From an uncultured Bacteroidota bacterium (GTDB lineage: Bacteria > Bacteroidota > Bacteroidia > Flavobacteriales > Flavobacteriaceae), in NCBI GenBank assembly GCA_902584445.1, contig CACHZY010000014.1, forward strand, positions 1 through 48,521: a stretch of DNA of 48,521 bases. Reading direction: 5' to 3'. A program made the translations under genes and the position numbers. The number at the start of each line of letters is the position of its first letter. Positions within the stretch are counted from its first letter, which is position 1. This document shows, piece after piece, positions 8,193 to 16,242 of the stretch. The notes under the pieces are model-generated. The model ran no database searches and was not told where the DNA came from. It saw only the letters and a program-made list of their open reading frames with translations.

Positions 8193-9044
8193 ATGATTAA
8201 CTTTGACGGAACATGCTACCATAAGCTCTCTAATGTTCCCCATAAATTAATTAATTACTTTTCGAAATTACCAATCCATACTCATCATTTTATTGCCTTT
8301 AATAGAAAATTAATCCAATTGGAGGCTAATTATTTTTCAATTATGGCTGCACTTCGAAGATCAAGAGTTATAATTCCAATGAAATATACTCTTGAGTATT
8401 TTCAAGATCAAGCAGAATTGATCATTGATGATAATAAAGCGACTAAATATTCATTAATTCTTATTCAATTCTTTAGAAATAATATTCCAACTAAACAAGT
8501 GCCAATTAGTGAATGTAGTTTTTATATGCAAAACCTCAAAGTTGATTGGAAAAATGAAGCTATAAGCTTGACTTTGTATAAAGATCATTCTGTTTTGGCT
8601 GGAGTTTATTCTAATCTTTTTCAGACTAATGAGCCGCTTCGAAAACTTGCAGAGGTGTTTGCTTTTGAAAATGACTTTGAAGCCTGTTTGTTGATTAATA
8701 ACGAAAAAAAAATAGTTGAAAGTACACGTGGAGCCGTATTTTTAATATATGATAATAAAATATACACACCCCCACTTAGCTCTGGTGTCGTAAATTCTGT
8801 TTCAAGGGAACTTCTAATAGATTTTATTAGTAAAAATAATTCCTATGAGATTATTGAAGAGGAGATTCCCGTTTTTAATTTGCAGCGCGCTGAGGAGATA
8901 TTTCTTTTTTCTTTTCAGCATGGATTGACTAAAATTATTAAGTTTAGGAAGAAAGTGTTTGGTTTCGAGAAATCAAAAATAATTGAGGGATTATTTTCTG
9001 ATCACCTTGGAATCAATTTTGAAATGGGTTTTCAGGAGTATTAG
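8193..9044 (+). CDS. Degenerate class IV aminotransferase homologue
   Basis: A 283-residue protein that aligns over its whole length to class IV (PLP fold type IV) aminotransferases such as IlvE and PabC. The second-domain signature 'VESTRGAVFLIYDNKIYTPP' and 'SGVVNSVSRELLIDF' is preserved in outline. Compared with Flavobacteriia homologues that I recall, the catalytic-Lys motif (LKTTN) reads 'LFQTN' here, with Phe143 where Lys should be, and the 'GDAVFET' motif of the first domain is replaced by unrelated residues. It therefore probably cannot make the PLP Schiff base. Its reading frame is intact, its context is conserved, and its tail overlaps the convergent YqgE gene by 32 nt. Function unknown, possibly structural or regulatory. 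Confidence 0.8.
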   Translation: MINFDGTCYHKLSNVPHKLINYFSKLPIHTHHFIAFNRKLIQLEANYFSIMAALRRSRVIIPMKYTLEYFQDQAELIIDDNKATKYSLILIQFFRNNIPTKQVPISECSFYMQNLKVDWKNEAISLTLYKDHSVLAGVYSNLFQTNEPLRKLAEVFAFENDFEACLLINNEKKIVESTRGAVFLIYDNKIYTPPLSSGVVNSVSRELLIDFISKNNSYEIIEEEIPVFNLQRAEEIFLFSFQHGLTKIIKFRKKVFGFEKSKIIEGLFSDHLGINFEMGFQEY

Positions 9045-9558
9045 ACCATAGTATATATTCACCCCCCAGAGCTATCATTTGATTTTTCCAAAGTGCTTCC
9101 GAGTCAAGATTTAAAATTTTATCTTTAAATGGATTTTCAATTAGAACCCATGCATTGGAGTTTATTTCTGATTCTAATTGTTCATTTGACCAACCCGAAT
9201 AACCTAAAAAAAATCTAATATTATTTTTTGTTAGAATACCTTCATTTACAAGTGCAACTAATTTTTCAAAGTCACCTCCCCAAAAAAGATTATTATCAAT
9301 TTTAATACTATTAGGGATTAAATGACCTGCATTGTGGATTACAAATAAATTATCTTGCTCTACAGGACCCCCAAAGTATAATTTAAAATCACTTATAATT
9401 TCCGGCATCACATCATTAATTGAGTAGGTTAAGGGTTTATTGACAATAAAGCCAAGTATTTCAGATTCTTTCCTGTTTGCTATAATAACGACTGATCTAT
9501 GGAAATTTAGATCACCAAAAGCCGATGGTTCTGCAATAAGTATATTTCCTTGTACCAT
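9013..9558 (-). CDS. YqgE/AlgH family protein
   Basis: A 181-residue member of the UPF0301 (YqgE/AlgH) family, recognisable by 'GNILIAEPSAFGDLNFHRSVV' split near the N-terminus (about 4-24), 'ILGFIVNKP', 'LYFGGPVEQDNLFVIHN' and 'FFLGYSGWSNEQLESEI'. Members are cytoplasmic and of uncertain biochemical function; in Pseudomonas AlgH is linked to alginate regulation. The C-terminus overlaps the end of the convergent aminotransferase-like gene. Upstream on the same strand is the HU gene, separated by a strong hairpin terminator, so it probably has its own promoter. Confidence 0.92.
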   Translation of the reverse strand: MVQGNILIAEPSAFGDLNFHRSVVIIANRKESEILGFIVNKPLTYSINDVMPEIISDFKLYFGGPVEQDNLFVIHNAGHLIPNSIKIDNNLFWGGDFEKLVALVNEGILTKNNIRFFLGYSGWSNEQLESEINSNAWVLIENPFKDKILNLDSEALWKNQMIALGGEYILWSNTPENPFQN

Positions 9559-9612
9559 TGTTTTGTGAAGTTTTTTTAATTTATTTTAAAAACCTATACA
9601 CAATAAATAAGA

Positions 9613-9646
9613 AAAAAAAAGCTTCTCAAATGAGAAGCTTTTTTAA
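9613..9646 (-). terminator. Intrinsic terminator after the HU gene
   Basis: An uninterrupted stem pairs GCTTCTCA (9621-9628) with TGAGAAGC (9631-9638) over a 2-nt loop, extended by flanking A/T pairs. On the minus strand the stem is followed by a run of T, as expected after the HU stop at 9662. The flanks are A- and T-rich on both sides, so it could also act on the plus strand. Confidence 0.88.
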
Positions 9647-9661
9647 ATTTTAAAACTTAAT

Positions 9662-9934
9662 TTAGTTTACAGAGCTTGATAAATCAGCACCAGCCTTGAA
9701 TTTAACTACATTCTTTGCTGAAATTTGAATAGTCGCACCTGTTTGAGGGTTTCTACCCTCCCTTGCAGCTCTCTTGGAAACTGACCAAGATCCAAACCCA
9801 ACAAGAGAAACACGTCCTCCTCCTTTAAGAGTCGATCCAACACTGCCAATTAATGATTCGAGTGCTGCTTTAGCTGCTGCTTTTGAGATGCCAGCATCTC
9901 CTGCCATAGCATCAATTAATTCTGATTTGTTCAT
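9662..9934 (-). CDS. HU family DNA-binding protein
   Basis: A 90-residue histone-like DNA-bending protein. The helical N-terminus 'MNKSELIDAMAGDAGISKA' is followed by 'GGGRVSLVGFGSWSVSKRAAR' (about 37-57), and the beta-arm carries 'GRNPQTGATIQI' with the intercalating Pro. The C-terminal segment 'AKNVVKFKAGADL' is normal. It forms homodimers that compact the nucleoid. It is flanked by a good promoter upstream and a strong terminator downstream, and so is a single-gene transcription unit, consistent with high expression. Confidence 0.96.
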   Translation of the reverse strand: MNKSELIDAMAGDAGISKAAAKAALESLIGSVGSTLKGGGRVSLVGFGSWSVSKRAAREGRNPQTGATIQISAKNVVKFKAGADLSSSVN

Positions 9935-9963
9935 AATCTAATAAAGGTTAATTGTTAGATTAA

Positions 9964-9993
9964 CAAATTTAGAAGCTTTACTCAAAGTCCAAT
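9964..9993 (-). promoter_or_regulatory. Promoter of the HU gene
   Basis: On the minus strand TAAATTTG (9964-9971) matches the Bacteroidota -7 box TANNTTTG, and ATTG (9990-9993) lies 18 nt upstream as the -33 box. The box ends 30 nt before the HU ATG. Confidence 0.65.
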
Positions 9994-10064
9994 GAAAAAA
10001 GCCCTGAAATCCCTATTATTGTTAATAAAAACTAATATTTGTTGATAATCAAAGCCTATTTAAC

Positions 10065-11009
10065 CTAATTAACCTCAATTTTAGATGAAAATGTATGTCC
10101 ATTAAGTATATCAAGGGCTAACATTCTTTTTCTATTTGGAAATTGTAAGATATTACATTTTAAAAAACCATCTTTTAAAGAAATAAGTATCTCACGATTT
10201 TTAATTACAACTTGATTTAATTTAAAATTATGTGATTTTTTGATTACCTCAGCCTCAAAAATTTTAATAATCTTAGTTTCATGATTTTCTAAAAATTTTG
10301 TTCTAGCACCAGGGTAAGGAGATAGACCTTTAATTTTTGCATTGATTGACTCAACTGGTTGACTCCAATCAATGAAAGTATTTTCCTTGTCAAGTTTAGG
10401 GGCTATTTTTTCTTTACCACTAAGTTTTTGGACTTTTTGAATAATAGTTTTATCTATAATCCCATTGATTGTATCACAAACTAATTCACTCCCAATTTTT
10501 GATAATTTGTTGTGTAAGCTACCGGCATCATCATTTAAATTGATTTCTAGCTCTTGCTGAAGTAGAATTTTTCCAGAATCTATTTTTTCATTTATTAAAA
10601 AAGTGGTTACCCCCGTTATCTTTTCCTGATTTATTATTACCCAATTAATGGGCGCTGCTCCACGATAATTTGGTAAAAGTGAGGCATGAAGATTAAAGGT
10701 ACCTTCAGACGGAATTGACCAAACTACTTTAGGTATCATTCTAAAAGCTACAACTACCATAAGATCGGGTTTTAGAGTTTTTAATTCATCGATAAAGTTG
10801 GGGTCTTTAAGATTTATTGGTTGGAGTATATTTAATTTATTTTCTTCAGCAAGCTTTTTAACGGCTGAAGAAGTTATATTTTTTCCTCGCCCTGAGGGTT
10901 TATCGGGAGCAGTTACAACTGCTACCAATTCAAATTTATTTTCTAATATTTTTAGTAGGCAAGTACTAGCAAATTCTGGAGTTCCAAAAAAAATAATTCG
11001 TTTATTCAT
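10065..11009 (-). CDS. fmt: Methionyl-tRNA formyltransferase
   Basis: Fmt formylates initiator Met-tRNA using 10-formyl-tetrahydrofolate. The 314-residue protein starts 'MNKRIIFFGTPEFASTCL' and has the catalytic trio at the same numbers as the E. coli enzyme: Asn106 and His108 in 'FNLHASLLPNYRG' and Asp144 in 'EKIDSGKILLQQ'. The basic loop 'TAPDKPSGRGK' (about 33-43) contacts the acceptor stem. The C-terminal OB-like domain (about 210-314) includes 'INAKIKGLSPYPGART'. Length is normal. It lies between HU and recQ, an arrangement conserved in Flavobacteriia. Confidence 0.96.
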   Translation of the reverse strand: MNKRIIFFGTPEFASTCLLKILENKFELVAVVTAPDKPSGRGKNITSSAVKKLAEENKLNILQPINLKDPNFIDELKTLKPDLMVVVAFRMIPKVVWSIPSEGTFNLHASLLPNYRGAAPINWVIINQEKITGVTTFLINEKIDSGKILLQQELEINLNDDAGSLHNKLSKIGSELVCDTINGIIDKTIIQKVQKLSGKEKIAPKLDKENTFIDWSQPVESINAKIKGLSPYPGARTKFLENHETKIIKIFEAEVIKKSHNFKLNQVVIKNREILISLKDGFLKCNILQFPNRKRMLALDILNGHTFSSKIEVN

Positions 11010-11173
11010 TTTAAAAAAAATAAATTAAATTAAATTGTTTTCTTGATGTTGTTGCTTTCTAATATTTGCTGCAAAGCTATGATAATGTAATTATTTGCCA
11101 AGTCTATTTCTTCACTGATCATGGTTTAAATAAATAGTATTTATTTAATATTTTTCTTAAAGTATTTTTATTA

Positions 11174-12892
11174 TTAAGATTTTGAGTTTTGAATACAGCT
11201 GTTTGCCGAGCAATTTTGACATACATTTTCTTTAAGCTCTCCAAAATAATTCAGTATACTATTTCGTTTACATTTTTTAAGATCAAATGCATATTCAGTC
11301 ATTTTTTTAACTTTATTTTTTTTTTGGTGAGTGTATTCTTCTACCCTTTTTAATAATGAATTTAGGGTGAATTGATCTTCCCTTGGAACTTTCCAGTAAA
11401 GATTTATATCTGTATTGACCTGTTCAAATTTAATTATGTTTTGTTTTTCTAGCAATTTCAAATGTTTTCTTATTTTTTCTGTATTAATATCGAGAAAATG
11501 TGAAAATTGATCGACATTAATTTTTTTCTTATTTCTAAAAACATCTTCAATATTTCTCATCAAAAATTGAATAATCAATGCGCCATCGTCATTCCGTTGG
11601 ATTCTTTGAAGAGCCTGTTTTTGTGAACAGGTTAACATAATAAAAGTTTGAGATTGATATATTTGTTGAAATTCAAAAATTCCTTCTCGATCAAAAAATT
11701 TAAAACAGTTAAAAATTTTCTTTGGTTTAAACTTATAAGTGTTGCAGAAGTCTTTAAGATTTAATTTAAATAACATTCCTTGCCCCTCTCCATATGGAAT
11801 TTGCAAATAATTACTTAATTTTTTAAAAAAATTTTCCAGATCGTTTTTATTGGGAAGATTTTTTAAATATAAATTGTACATTCTATTTTTATCGTTTGGA
11901 TTCACCAAAAGAATAGCGGAAGAGAGCTTTCCATCTCTTCCCACCCTTCCTGTTTCTTGATAGTATGACTCGATGCTTTCGGGGATCATAATGTGGAAAA
12001 CTTTTCGGACATTTTCTTTATCAATACCCATACCAAATGCACTTGTAGCAACTATAATATGCGTTTTCTCACTTTTCCATTCAGCTAATTTTTGTTTTTT
12101 TATTTCATTGTTTAATCCTCCGTGAAAATAATCACAATTCAGACCCAAGTTTTTAAGCTTCATTACAGTATATTCTGTTTCTTTCCTCGAATTGCAATAT
12201 ATGATACAGGATTCTCTATTATTTTTTAAAGATTTTTTAATAAAATCAATTTTATCTTTTGGTGAAAATACTTGGTATTGAATATTTTTTCTTTCAAATG
12301 AAGATTTAAAAACTTTTGGCGTTTTCATTCCTAGATCAAAACTTATGCTCCTTAGGACCTCTTTAGTTGCTGTAGCTGTTAGCGCAATCATTGGTACCCC
12401 AGGTAATAATTGTTTTAAGTTTTTAATTGCTTTAAATGCAGGTCTAAAATCGTGACCCCATTCAGATACGCAGTGCGCTTCATCTATAGCTATCCCATGT
12501 ATTTTAAGGCTTTTAATCTGATTTAAAAATGATTCATTTAAAAGACGTTCTGGTGTAGAATAAACCAATTTAAAATTACCATACTTTGCATTGTCAAACT
12601 GATGATCTAATGGGTTTTTGAGTGTATTATTATCAAAAAACATCGCCTTTATACCCCTCTCATTGAGTTGATTGACTTGATCTTGCATTAGAGATATAAG
12701 TGGAGAAATTACCAAGGTTAGCCCTTCTTGAATAATTGCTGGTAATTGATAACATATTGACTTTCCTCCCCCTGTAGGAAGAAGAACAATCACATCTTTT
12801 CCACTCTGGTAATACTCAATAATTTCTTTTTGCATGGGACGAAATTCACCGTTTTGCCAATATTTTTTTAGTAAATCAAGATTTTTTTTCAT
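11174..12892 (-). CDS. recQ: RecQ family ATP-dependent DNA helicase (short form)
   Basis: A 572-residue superfamily 2 helicase that unwinds DNA 3'-5' in recombination and repair. Motif I is 'LPTGGGKSICYQLP' (about 38-51), motif II 'DEAHCVSEWGHDFRP' (137-151), motif III 'ALTATAT', and motif VI 'YYQETGRVGRDG'. The Zn-binding region is moved to the extreme C-terminus: 'CKRNSILNYFGE' followed by 'CQNCSANSC'. There is no HRDC domain, so it is the short paralogue found beside fmt in Flavobacteriia. Its start overlaps the end of the AAA ATPase gene by 17 nt, suggesting co-translation. Confidence 0.93.
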   Translation of the reverse strand: MKKNLDLLKKYWQNGEFRPMQKEIIEYYQSGKDVIVLLPTGGGKSICYQLPAIIQEGLTLVISPLISLMQDQVNQLNERGIKAMFFDNNTLKNPLDHQFDNAKYGNFKLVYSTPERLLNESFLNQIKSLKIHGIAIDEAHCVSEWGHDFRPAFKAIKNLKQLLPGVPMIALTATATKEVLRSISFDLGMKTPKVFKSSFERKNIQYQVFSPKDKIDFIKKSLKNNRESCIIYCNSRKETEYTVMKLKNLGLNCDYFHGGLNNEIKKQKLAEWKSEKTHIIVATSAFGMGIDKENVRKVFHIMIPESIESYYQETGRVGRDGKLSSAILLVNPNDKNRMYNLYLKNLPNKNDLENFFKKLSNYLQIPYGEGQGMLFKLNLKDFCNTYKFKPKKIFNCFKFFDREGIFEFQQIYQSQTFIMLTCSQKQALQRIQRNDDGALIIQFLMRNIEDVFRNKKKINVDQFSHFLDINTEKIRKHLKLLEKQNIIKFEQVNTDINLYWKVPREDQFTLNSLLKRVEEYTHQKKNKVKKMTEYAFDLKKCKRNSILNYFGELKENVCQNCSANSCIQNSKS

Positions 12893-13445
12893 CTTTTACA
12901 AGCTCTAGTATTTTTAAAATTCTGTCTTTGGCTTTTCCTGTAGGAATTTCTAGTATAGGAATATTGAAAGCTTCATAGGTTTTTTTAATTTGATGATATA
13001 GACCATTAGCCTCCTCAAAAGACTCTGATCGGTGAAAATCATTGATATAAATCTCTTTCCATGGCGGAAGCAATATTGCTATTTCGTAAGTATTATTTTC
13101 AAGCTTAAATTCATTTTGAATGTAAGACTGTCCAATAAAATCCAAATAAGCGATAACATCGTGAATTCCACGGTCAAAAAAAACAAATGGTTTATCTTTT
13201 TTAAACTCAATTTTACTGGCTTCGATTAATTGTTCTATTCTTCTTTCCCATATTAATCGACTGAATTCAATAGGTTTTGATTTAAAATAATTTTCTTCAC
13301 CCTCATTTTTAGATTTTTTTATTAGGCTTCGAGAAAATTCTTTAAAACAAAAATAACCATTCATCTCAAGCAATTCTATCAAGGTAGATTTTCCGCTACC
13401 TGGACCACCAGTGATTACAACTTTTTTATTCTTATTTATACTCAC
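12876..13445 (-). CDS. AAA family ATPase / NTP-binding protein
   Basis: A 189-residue P-loop protein with a perfect Walker A 'GGPGSGKST' (13-21) and a later 'FVFFDRGIHDVIAYLDF' (about 88-104), where the Asp-Arg-Gly is typical of this AAA_28-like group. It is related to small kinases and putative thymidylate kinase-like ATPases, but the substrate is unknown. The start is GTG at 13445; no ATG precedes the P-loop. It overlaps the downstream recQ by 17 nt and is divergent from the DUF493 gene, whose promoter lies beside this start. Confidence 0.88.
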   Translation of the reverse strand: MSINKNKKVVITGGPGSGKSTLIELLEMNGYFCFKEFSRSLIKKSKNEGEENYFKSKPIEFSRLIWERRIEQLIEASKIEFKKDKPFVFFDRGIHDVIAYLDFIGQSYIQNEFKLENNTYEIAILLPPWKEIYINDFHRSESFEEANGLYHQIKKTYEAFNIPILEIPTGKAKDRILKILELVKDEKKS

Positions 13446-13448
13446 TTT

Positions 13449-13481
13449 TTTGAAAATTTGTATGGATATGATTTATATTTG
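13449..13481 (+). promoter_or_regulatory. Promoter of the DUF493 gene
   Basis: TTTG (13449-13452) and TATATTTG (13474-13481) are spaced by 21 nt, within the range reported for Flavobacteriia promoters. It predicts a transcript starting just before the ATGs at 13492 and 13501, and so rules out a start at 13411. Confidence 0.6.
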
Positions 13482-13500
13482 TACAAAATTAATGTCCTTG

Positions 13501-13791
13501 ATGAATTCAAAGGAAAATCCTAAAAAATTTTATGAACGTTTTCGAAGCCAACTTCAGAACTCCCAGGAATGGCCGGGTTTATATATGTTTAAATTTATTG
13601 TAAAATCTAAAAGTGATCAGGTTGAAAAGCTAAAAAAATTATTTGATAAATCTCAAAAAGAGGTTTCATTGGTTAATTCGTCGAAGAATACCTTTCAAAG
13701 CTTAACGATCAAAATCCAAATGGCATCCCCTGATGAGGTAATTGATATTTATAAAAAAGTAGGTAAAATCCATGATGTAATCATTTTGTGA
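13501..13791 (+). CDS. DUF493 family protein
   Basis: A 96-residue protein of the DUF493 (YbeD-like) family, a small ferredoxin-like fold seen as 'FYERFRSQL', 'WPGLYMFKFIVKSKSDQVEKL' (split over about 22-42), 'SLTIKIQMASPDEVIDIYKKV' and the terminal 'DVIIL'. YbeD has been proposed to regulate lipoate metabolism, but there is no sign of that here. The frame is open from 13411, but the promoter at 13449-13481 and the family N-terminus point to ATG 13501, or ATG 13492 for three extra residues. It leads into the DUF4290-murA group. Confidence 0.88.
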   Translation: MNSKENPKKFYERFRSQLQNSQEWPGLYMFKFIVKSKSDQVEKLKKLFDKSQKEVSLVNSSKNTFQSLTIKIQMASPDEVIDIYKKVGKIHDVIIL

Positions 13792-13876
13792 TAAAATTTA
13801 CATTTGGAACTTACTATTCTTTGATTTTTAGTAAATTGCAATTCACCAACTTCACTTAAATAAAACTTTTCCTTTT

Positions 13877-14521
13877 ATGGAAGTACTTCAATACAATACC
13901 GATAGAACTCAATTGATAATACCTGAATATGGTCGCCATGTTCAAATAATGGTTAATCAGCTAATAGTAACTCAGGATCGTGAGGAAAGAAATCAAATGT
14001 CTAAAGCTATAATTGGGATAATGGGTAATATGAACCCCCACTTGAGGGACGTTCCTGATTTTCAGCATAAACTTTGGGATCAACTTTTTATAATGTCTGA
14101 TTTTGAATTGGATGTAGACAGTCCTTTTGAAAAACCTCAAAGAGAATTATTGATGCAAAAACCTGAAAGACTGGCATATCCCAAAACCAATCTCAAATAT
14201 AGGTTCTACGGTAACAATATTAAAAATATGATTAATGTAGCAAAAGATTGGGAGGAGGGTGATATGAAAAATGCCTTAGTTTACAATATTGCCAATCATA
14301 TGAAAAAGTGTTTTTTAAATTGGAACAAGGATACTGTTGAAGACGAGGTGATCTTAAAACACCTTACTGAGCTTTCAGAAGGAAAACTTTTAGTTAATGA
14401 ATCCGATTTACCTTTGACAGATTCATCTGAGTTGCTAAAAAGCCGTAACAAAAATGGTAACAGTTCAAAGAACAATCACAAGCAACGAAATAAAAGAAAT
14501 AATGGCCGTAAAAGATATTAA
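13877..14521 (+). CDS. DUF4290 domain protein
   Basis: A 214-residue soluble protein of the Bacteroidota-specific DUF4290 family, recognised by 'MEVLQYNTDRTQLIIPEYGRH' split at the N-terminus, 'MGNMNPHLRDVPDFQHKLWDQL' split near 50-70 and 'YPKTNLKYRFYGNNIKNMI'. The C-terminal 30 residues are basic and Asn/Lys-rich ('SKNNHKQRNKRNNGRKRY') and resemble an RNA-binding tail. Function unknown. It is 12 nt upstream of murA and this pair is conserved in Flavobacteriia, so a link to cell wall synthesis or simple co-expression is possible. Confidence 0.9.
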   Translation: MEVLQYNTDRTQLIIPEYGRHVQIMVNQLIVTQDREERNQMSKAIIGIMGNMNPHLRDVPDFQHKLWDQLFIMSDFELDVDSPFEKPQRELLMQKPERLAYPKTNLKYRFYGNNIKNMINVAKDWEEGDMKNALVYNIANHMKKCFLNWNKDTVEDEVILKHLTELSEGKLLVNESDLPLTDSSELLKSRNKNGNSSKNNHKQRNKRNNGRKRY

Positions 14522-14533
14522 TTCATTAGTTAA

Positions 14534-15838
14534 ATGGGAAGTTTTCAAATTGAGGGTGGCCATAAACTAAATGGGGCAATAACTCCACAAGGAGCAAAAA
14601 ATGAAGCCCTACAAATTTTATGTGCTGTATTACTTACTAATGAAAAAGTTACGATATCAAATATCCCAAATATTGTAGACGTTAATAAATTAATAAATCT
14701 TCTGAAAAGCCTTGGCGTTAAAATCAATTTGCTATCAAAAGGCAAGTATGAGTTTCAGGCTGATCAAGTCGATATGGACTTTCTAAATTCCTCCCAATAC
14801 AAAAATGACGCAAAGCAACTTCGTGGTTCAGTGATGCTGGTTGGACCTATGTTGTCGCGCTTTGGAAAAGGTTCGATCCCTCGACCTGGAGGAGATAAAA
14901 TTGGAAGAAGAAGATTGGATACCCATTTTGAGGGATTAAAACTACTTGGGGCTGATTTCAATTATAATCGACAAGATTACTTCTATAATGTGACCGCTAA
15001 CAAATTAACTGGTGTAAATATATTGCTAGAGGAAGCGTCTGTTACTGGAACTGCCAATATTTTGATGGCCGCGGTTTTAGCCTCTGGTAAAACCACTATA
15101 TATAATGCTGCTTGTGAGCCATACCTCCAACAGTTGTGTAAAATGCTTAATCGAATGGGAGCGAAAATATCCGGATTAGGTTCAAATTTATTGATCATTG
15201 AAGGAGTGAGTGAACTAAGCGGAACAGATCACGTTATTTTACCTGATATGGTAGAAATCGGTAGTTGGATTGGATTGGCTGCAATGACTCAAAGTGAATT
15301 GACTATAAAAGATGTAAGTTGGGATTACCTTGGTCAAATTCCTAATGTTTTTCGAAAATTAGGAATTGAACTTCAAAGAAAGGGAGATGATATTTTCATT
15401 CCCTATCAGCAGGGTTATGAAATACAGAACTTCATAGATGGTTCTATACTTACCATTGCTGATGCTCCTTGGCCAGGTTTTACCCCTGATTTGTTGAGTA
15501 TAATACTGGTGGTAGCTACGCAAGCACGTGGAAGTGTCTTAATTCACCAAAAAATGTTTGAAAGTCGATTGTTTTTTGTTGATAAGCTTATTGATATGGG
15601 TGCAAAAATAATTCTTTGTGATCCTCACCGTGCTACTGTAATTGGACACGATTTTAAGTCCAAACTAAAGGCAACTGTAATGACTTCTCCTGATATTAGA
15701 GCAGGTGTTTCTTTATTAATTGCGGCGTTGTCTGCAAAAGGCACCAGTACAATTCATAATATAGAACAGATTGATAGAGGTTATGAGGAAATTGACAAGC
15801 GCCTACGAGCTATTGGAGCTAAAATCAGGAGGATTTAA
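14534..15838 (+). CDS. murA: UDP-N-acetylglucosamine 1-carboxyvinyltransferase MurA (Cys-to-Asp variant)
   Basis: MurA transfers enolpyruvate from PEP to UDP-GlcNAc, the first committed step of peptidoglycan synthesis. The 434-residue protein starts 'MGSFQIEGGHKLNGAITPQGAKNEAL' (split; Lys22 and Asn23 are the active-site pair) and has the usual two inverted alpha/beta domains. The catalytic-loop motif reads 'PRPGGDKIGRRRLDTH' with Asp121 where most enzymes have Cys115. Asp at this position is known in Mycobacterium, Chlamydia and Borrelia, and blocks covalent attack by fosfomycin. The rest is normal and the gene is 12 nt after DUF4290. Confidence 0.96.
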   Translation: MGSFQIEGGHKLNGAITPQGAKNEALQILCAVLLTNEKVTISNIPNIVDVNKLINLLKSLGVKINLLSKGKYEFQADQVDMDFLNSSQYKNDAKQLRGSVMLVGPMLSRFGKGSIPRPGGDKIGRRRLDTHFEGLKLLGADFNYNRQDYFYNVTANKLTGVNILLEEASVTGTANILMAAVLASGKTTIYNAACEPYLQQLCKMLNRMGAKISGLGSNLLIIEGVSELSGTDHVILPDMVEIGSWIGLAAMTQSELTIKDVSWDYLGQIPNVFRKLGIELQRKGDDIFIPYQQGYEIQNFIDGSILTIADAPWPGFTPDLLSIILVVATQARGSVLIHQKMFESRLFFVDKLIDMGAKIILCDPHRATVIGHDFKSKLKATVMTSPDIRAGVSLLIAALSAKGTSTIHNIEQIDRGYEEIDKRLRAIGAKIRRI

Positions 15839-15957
15839 AACATAATAAACTGGGCTTTTTTATTCTATATTTAAAAATTATAAAAGGGTACTAAGTTTTT
15901 TTAATCTTTTAACTATTTATTGGTCTTACACAGAATTTCTTGCTACTTAAAATAAAA

Positions 15958-16242
15958 TTATTTTTTTGAAATTTTATTATTGCTGATTCCTCTCTGTCTA
16001 CTACATTTAAATCTATCGATATTACTTGCCCGCCTCTTTAAGTGTTTGGTTTTTCTTCCTTGAACCCTTGAGCGCCACATTTTAAAGCTACTGGGTTTCA
16101 TTTCACTTCTCATCAATTTAATTACTGCTTCTTCCTTTAATCCAAACTGTATTAGAATTGCATCAAAAGGAGTTCGGTCTTCCCATGCCATTTCTATTAT
16201 CCGGTCAATCTGTTTTGCAGAGAGTGAACTTTGTTTTTTCAT
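15958..16242 (-). CDS. TIGR03643 family small protein
   Basis: A 94-residue basic protein of the TIGR03643 family, defined by 'LSAKQIDRIIEMAWEDRTPFD' (split at about 7-27), 'FGLKEEAVIKLMRSEMKPSSFKMW' and 'RVQGRKTKHLKRR'. The N-terminal part looks like a small helix-turn-helix, and the C-terminus is strongly basic, so nucleic acid binding is plausible. It is the last gene of the photolyase operon: its ATG overlaps the stop of the atypical photolyase gene as ATGA (16239-16242). This pairing suggests that it helps that flavoprotein, but no function is established. Confidence 0.88.
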   Translation of the reverse strand: MKKQSSLSAKQIDRIIEMAWEDRTPFDAILIQFGLKEEAVIKLMRSEMKPSSFKMWRSRVQGRKTKHLKRRASNIDRFKCSRQRGISNNKISKK

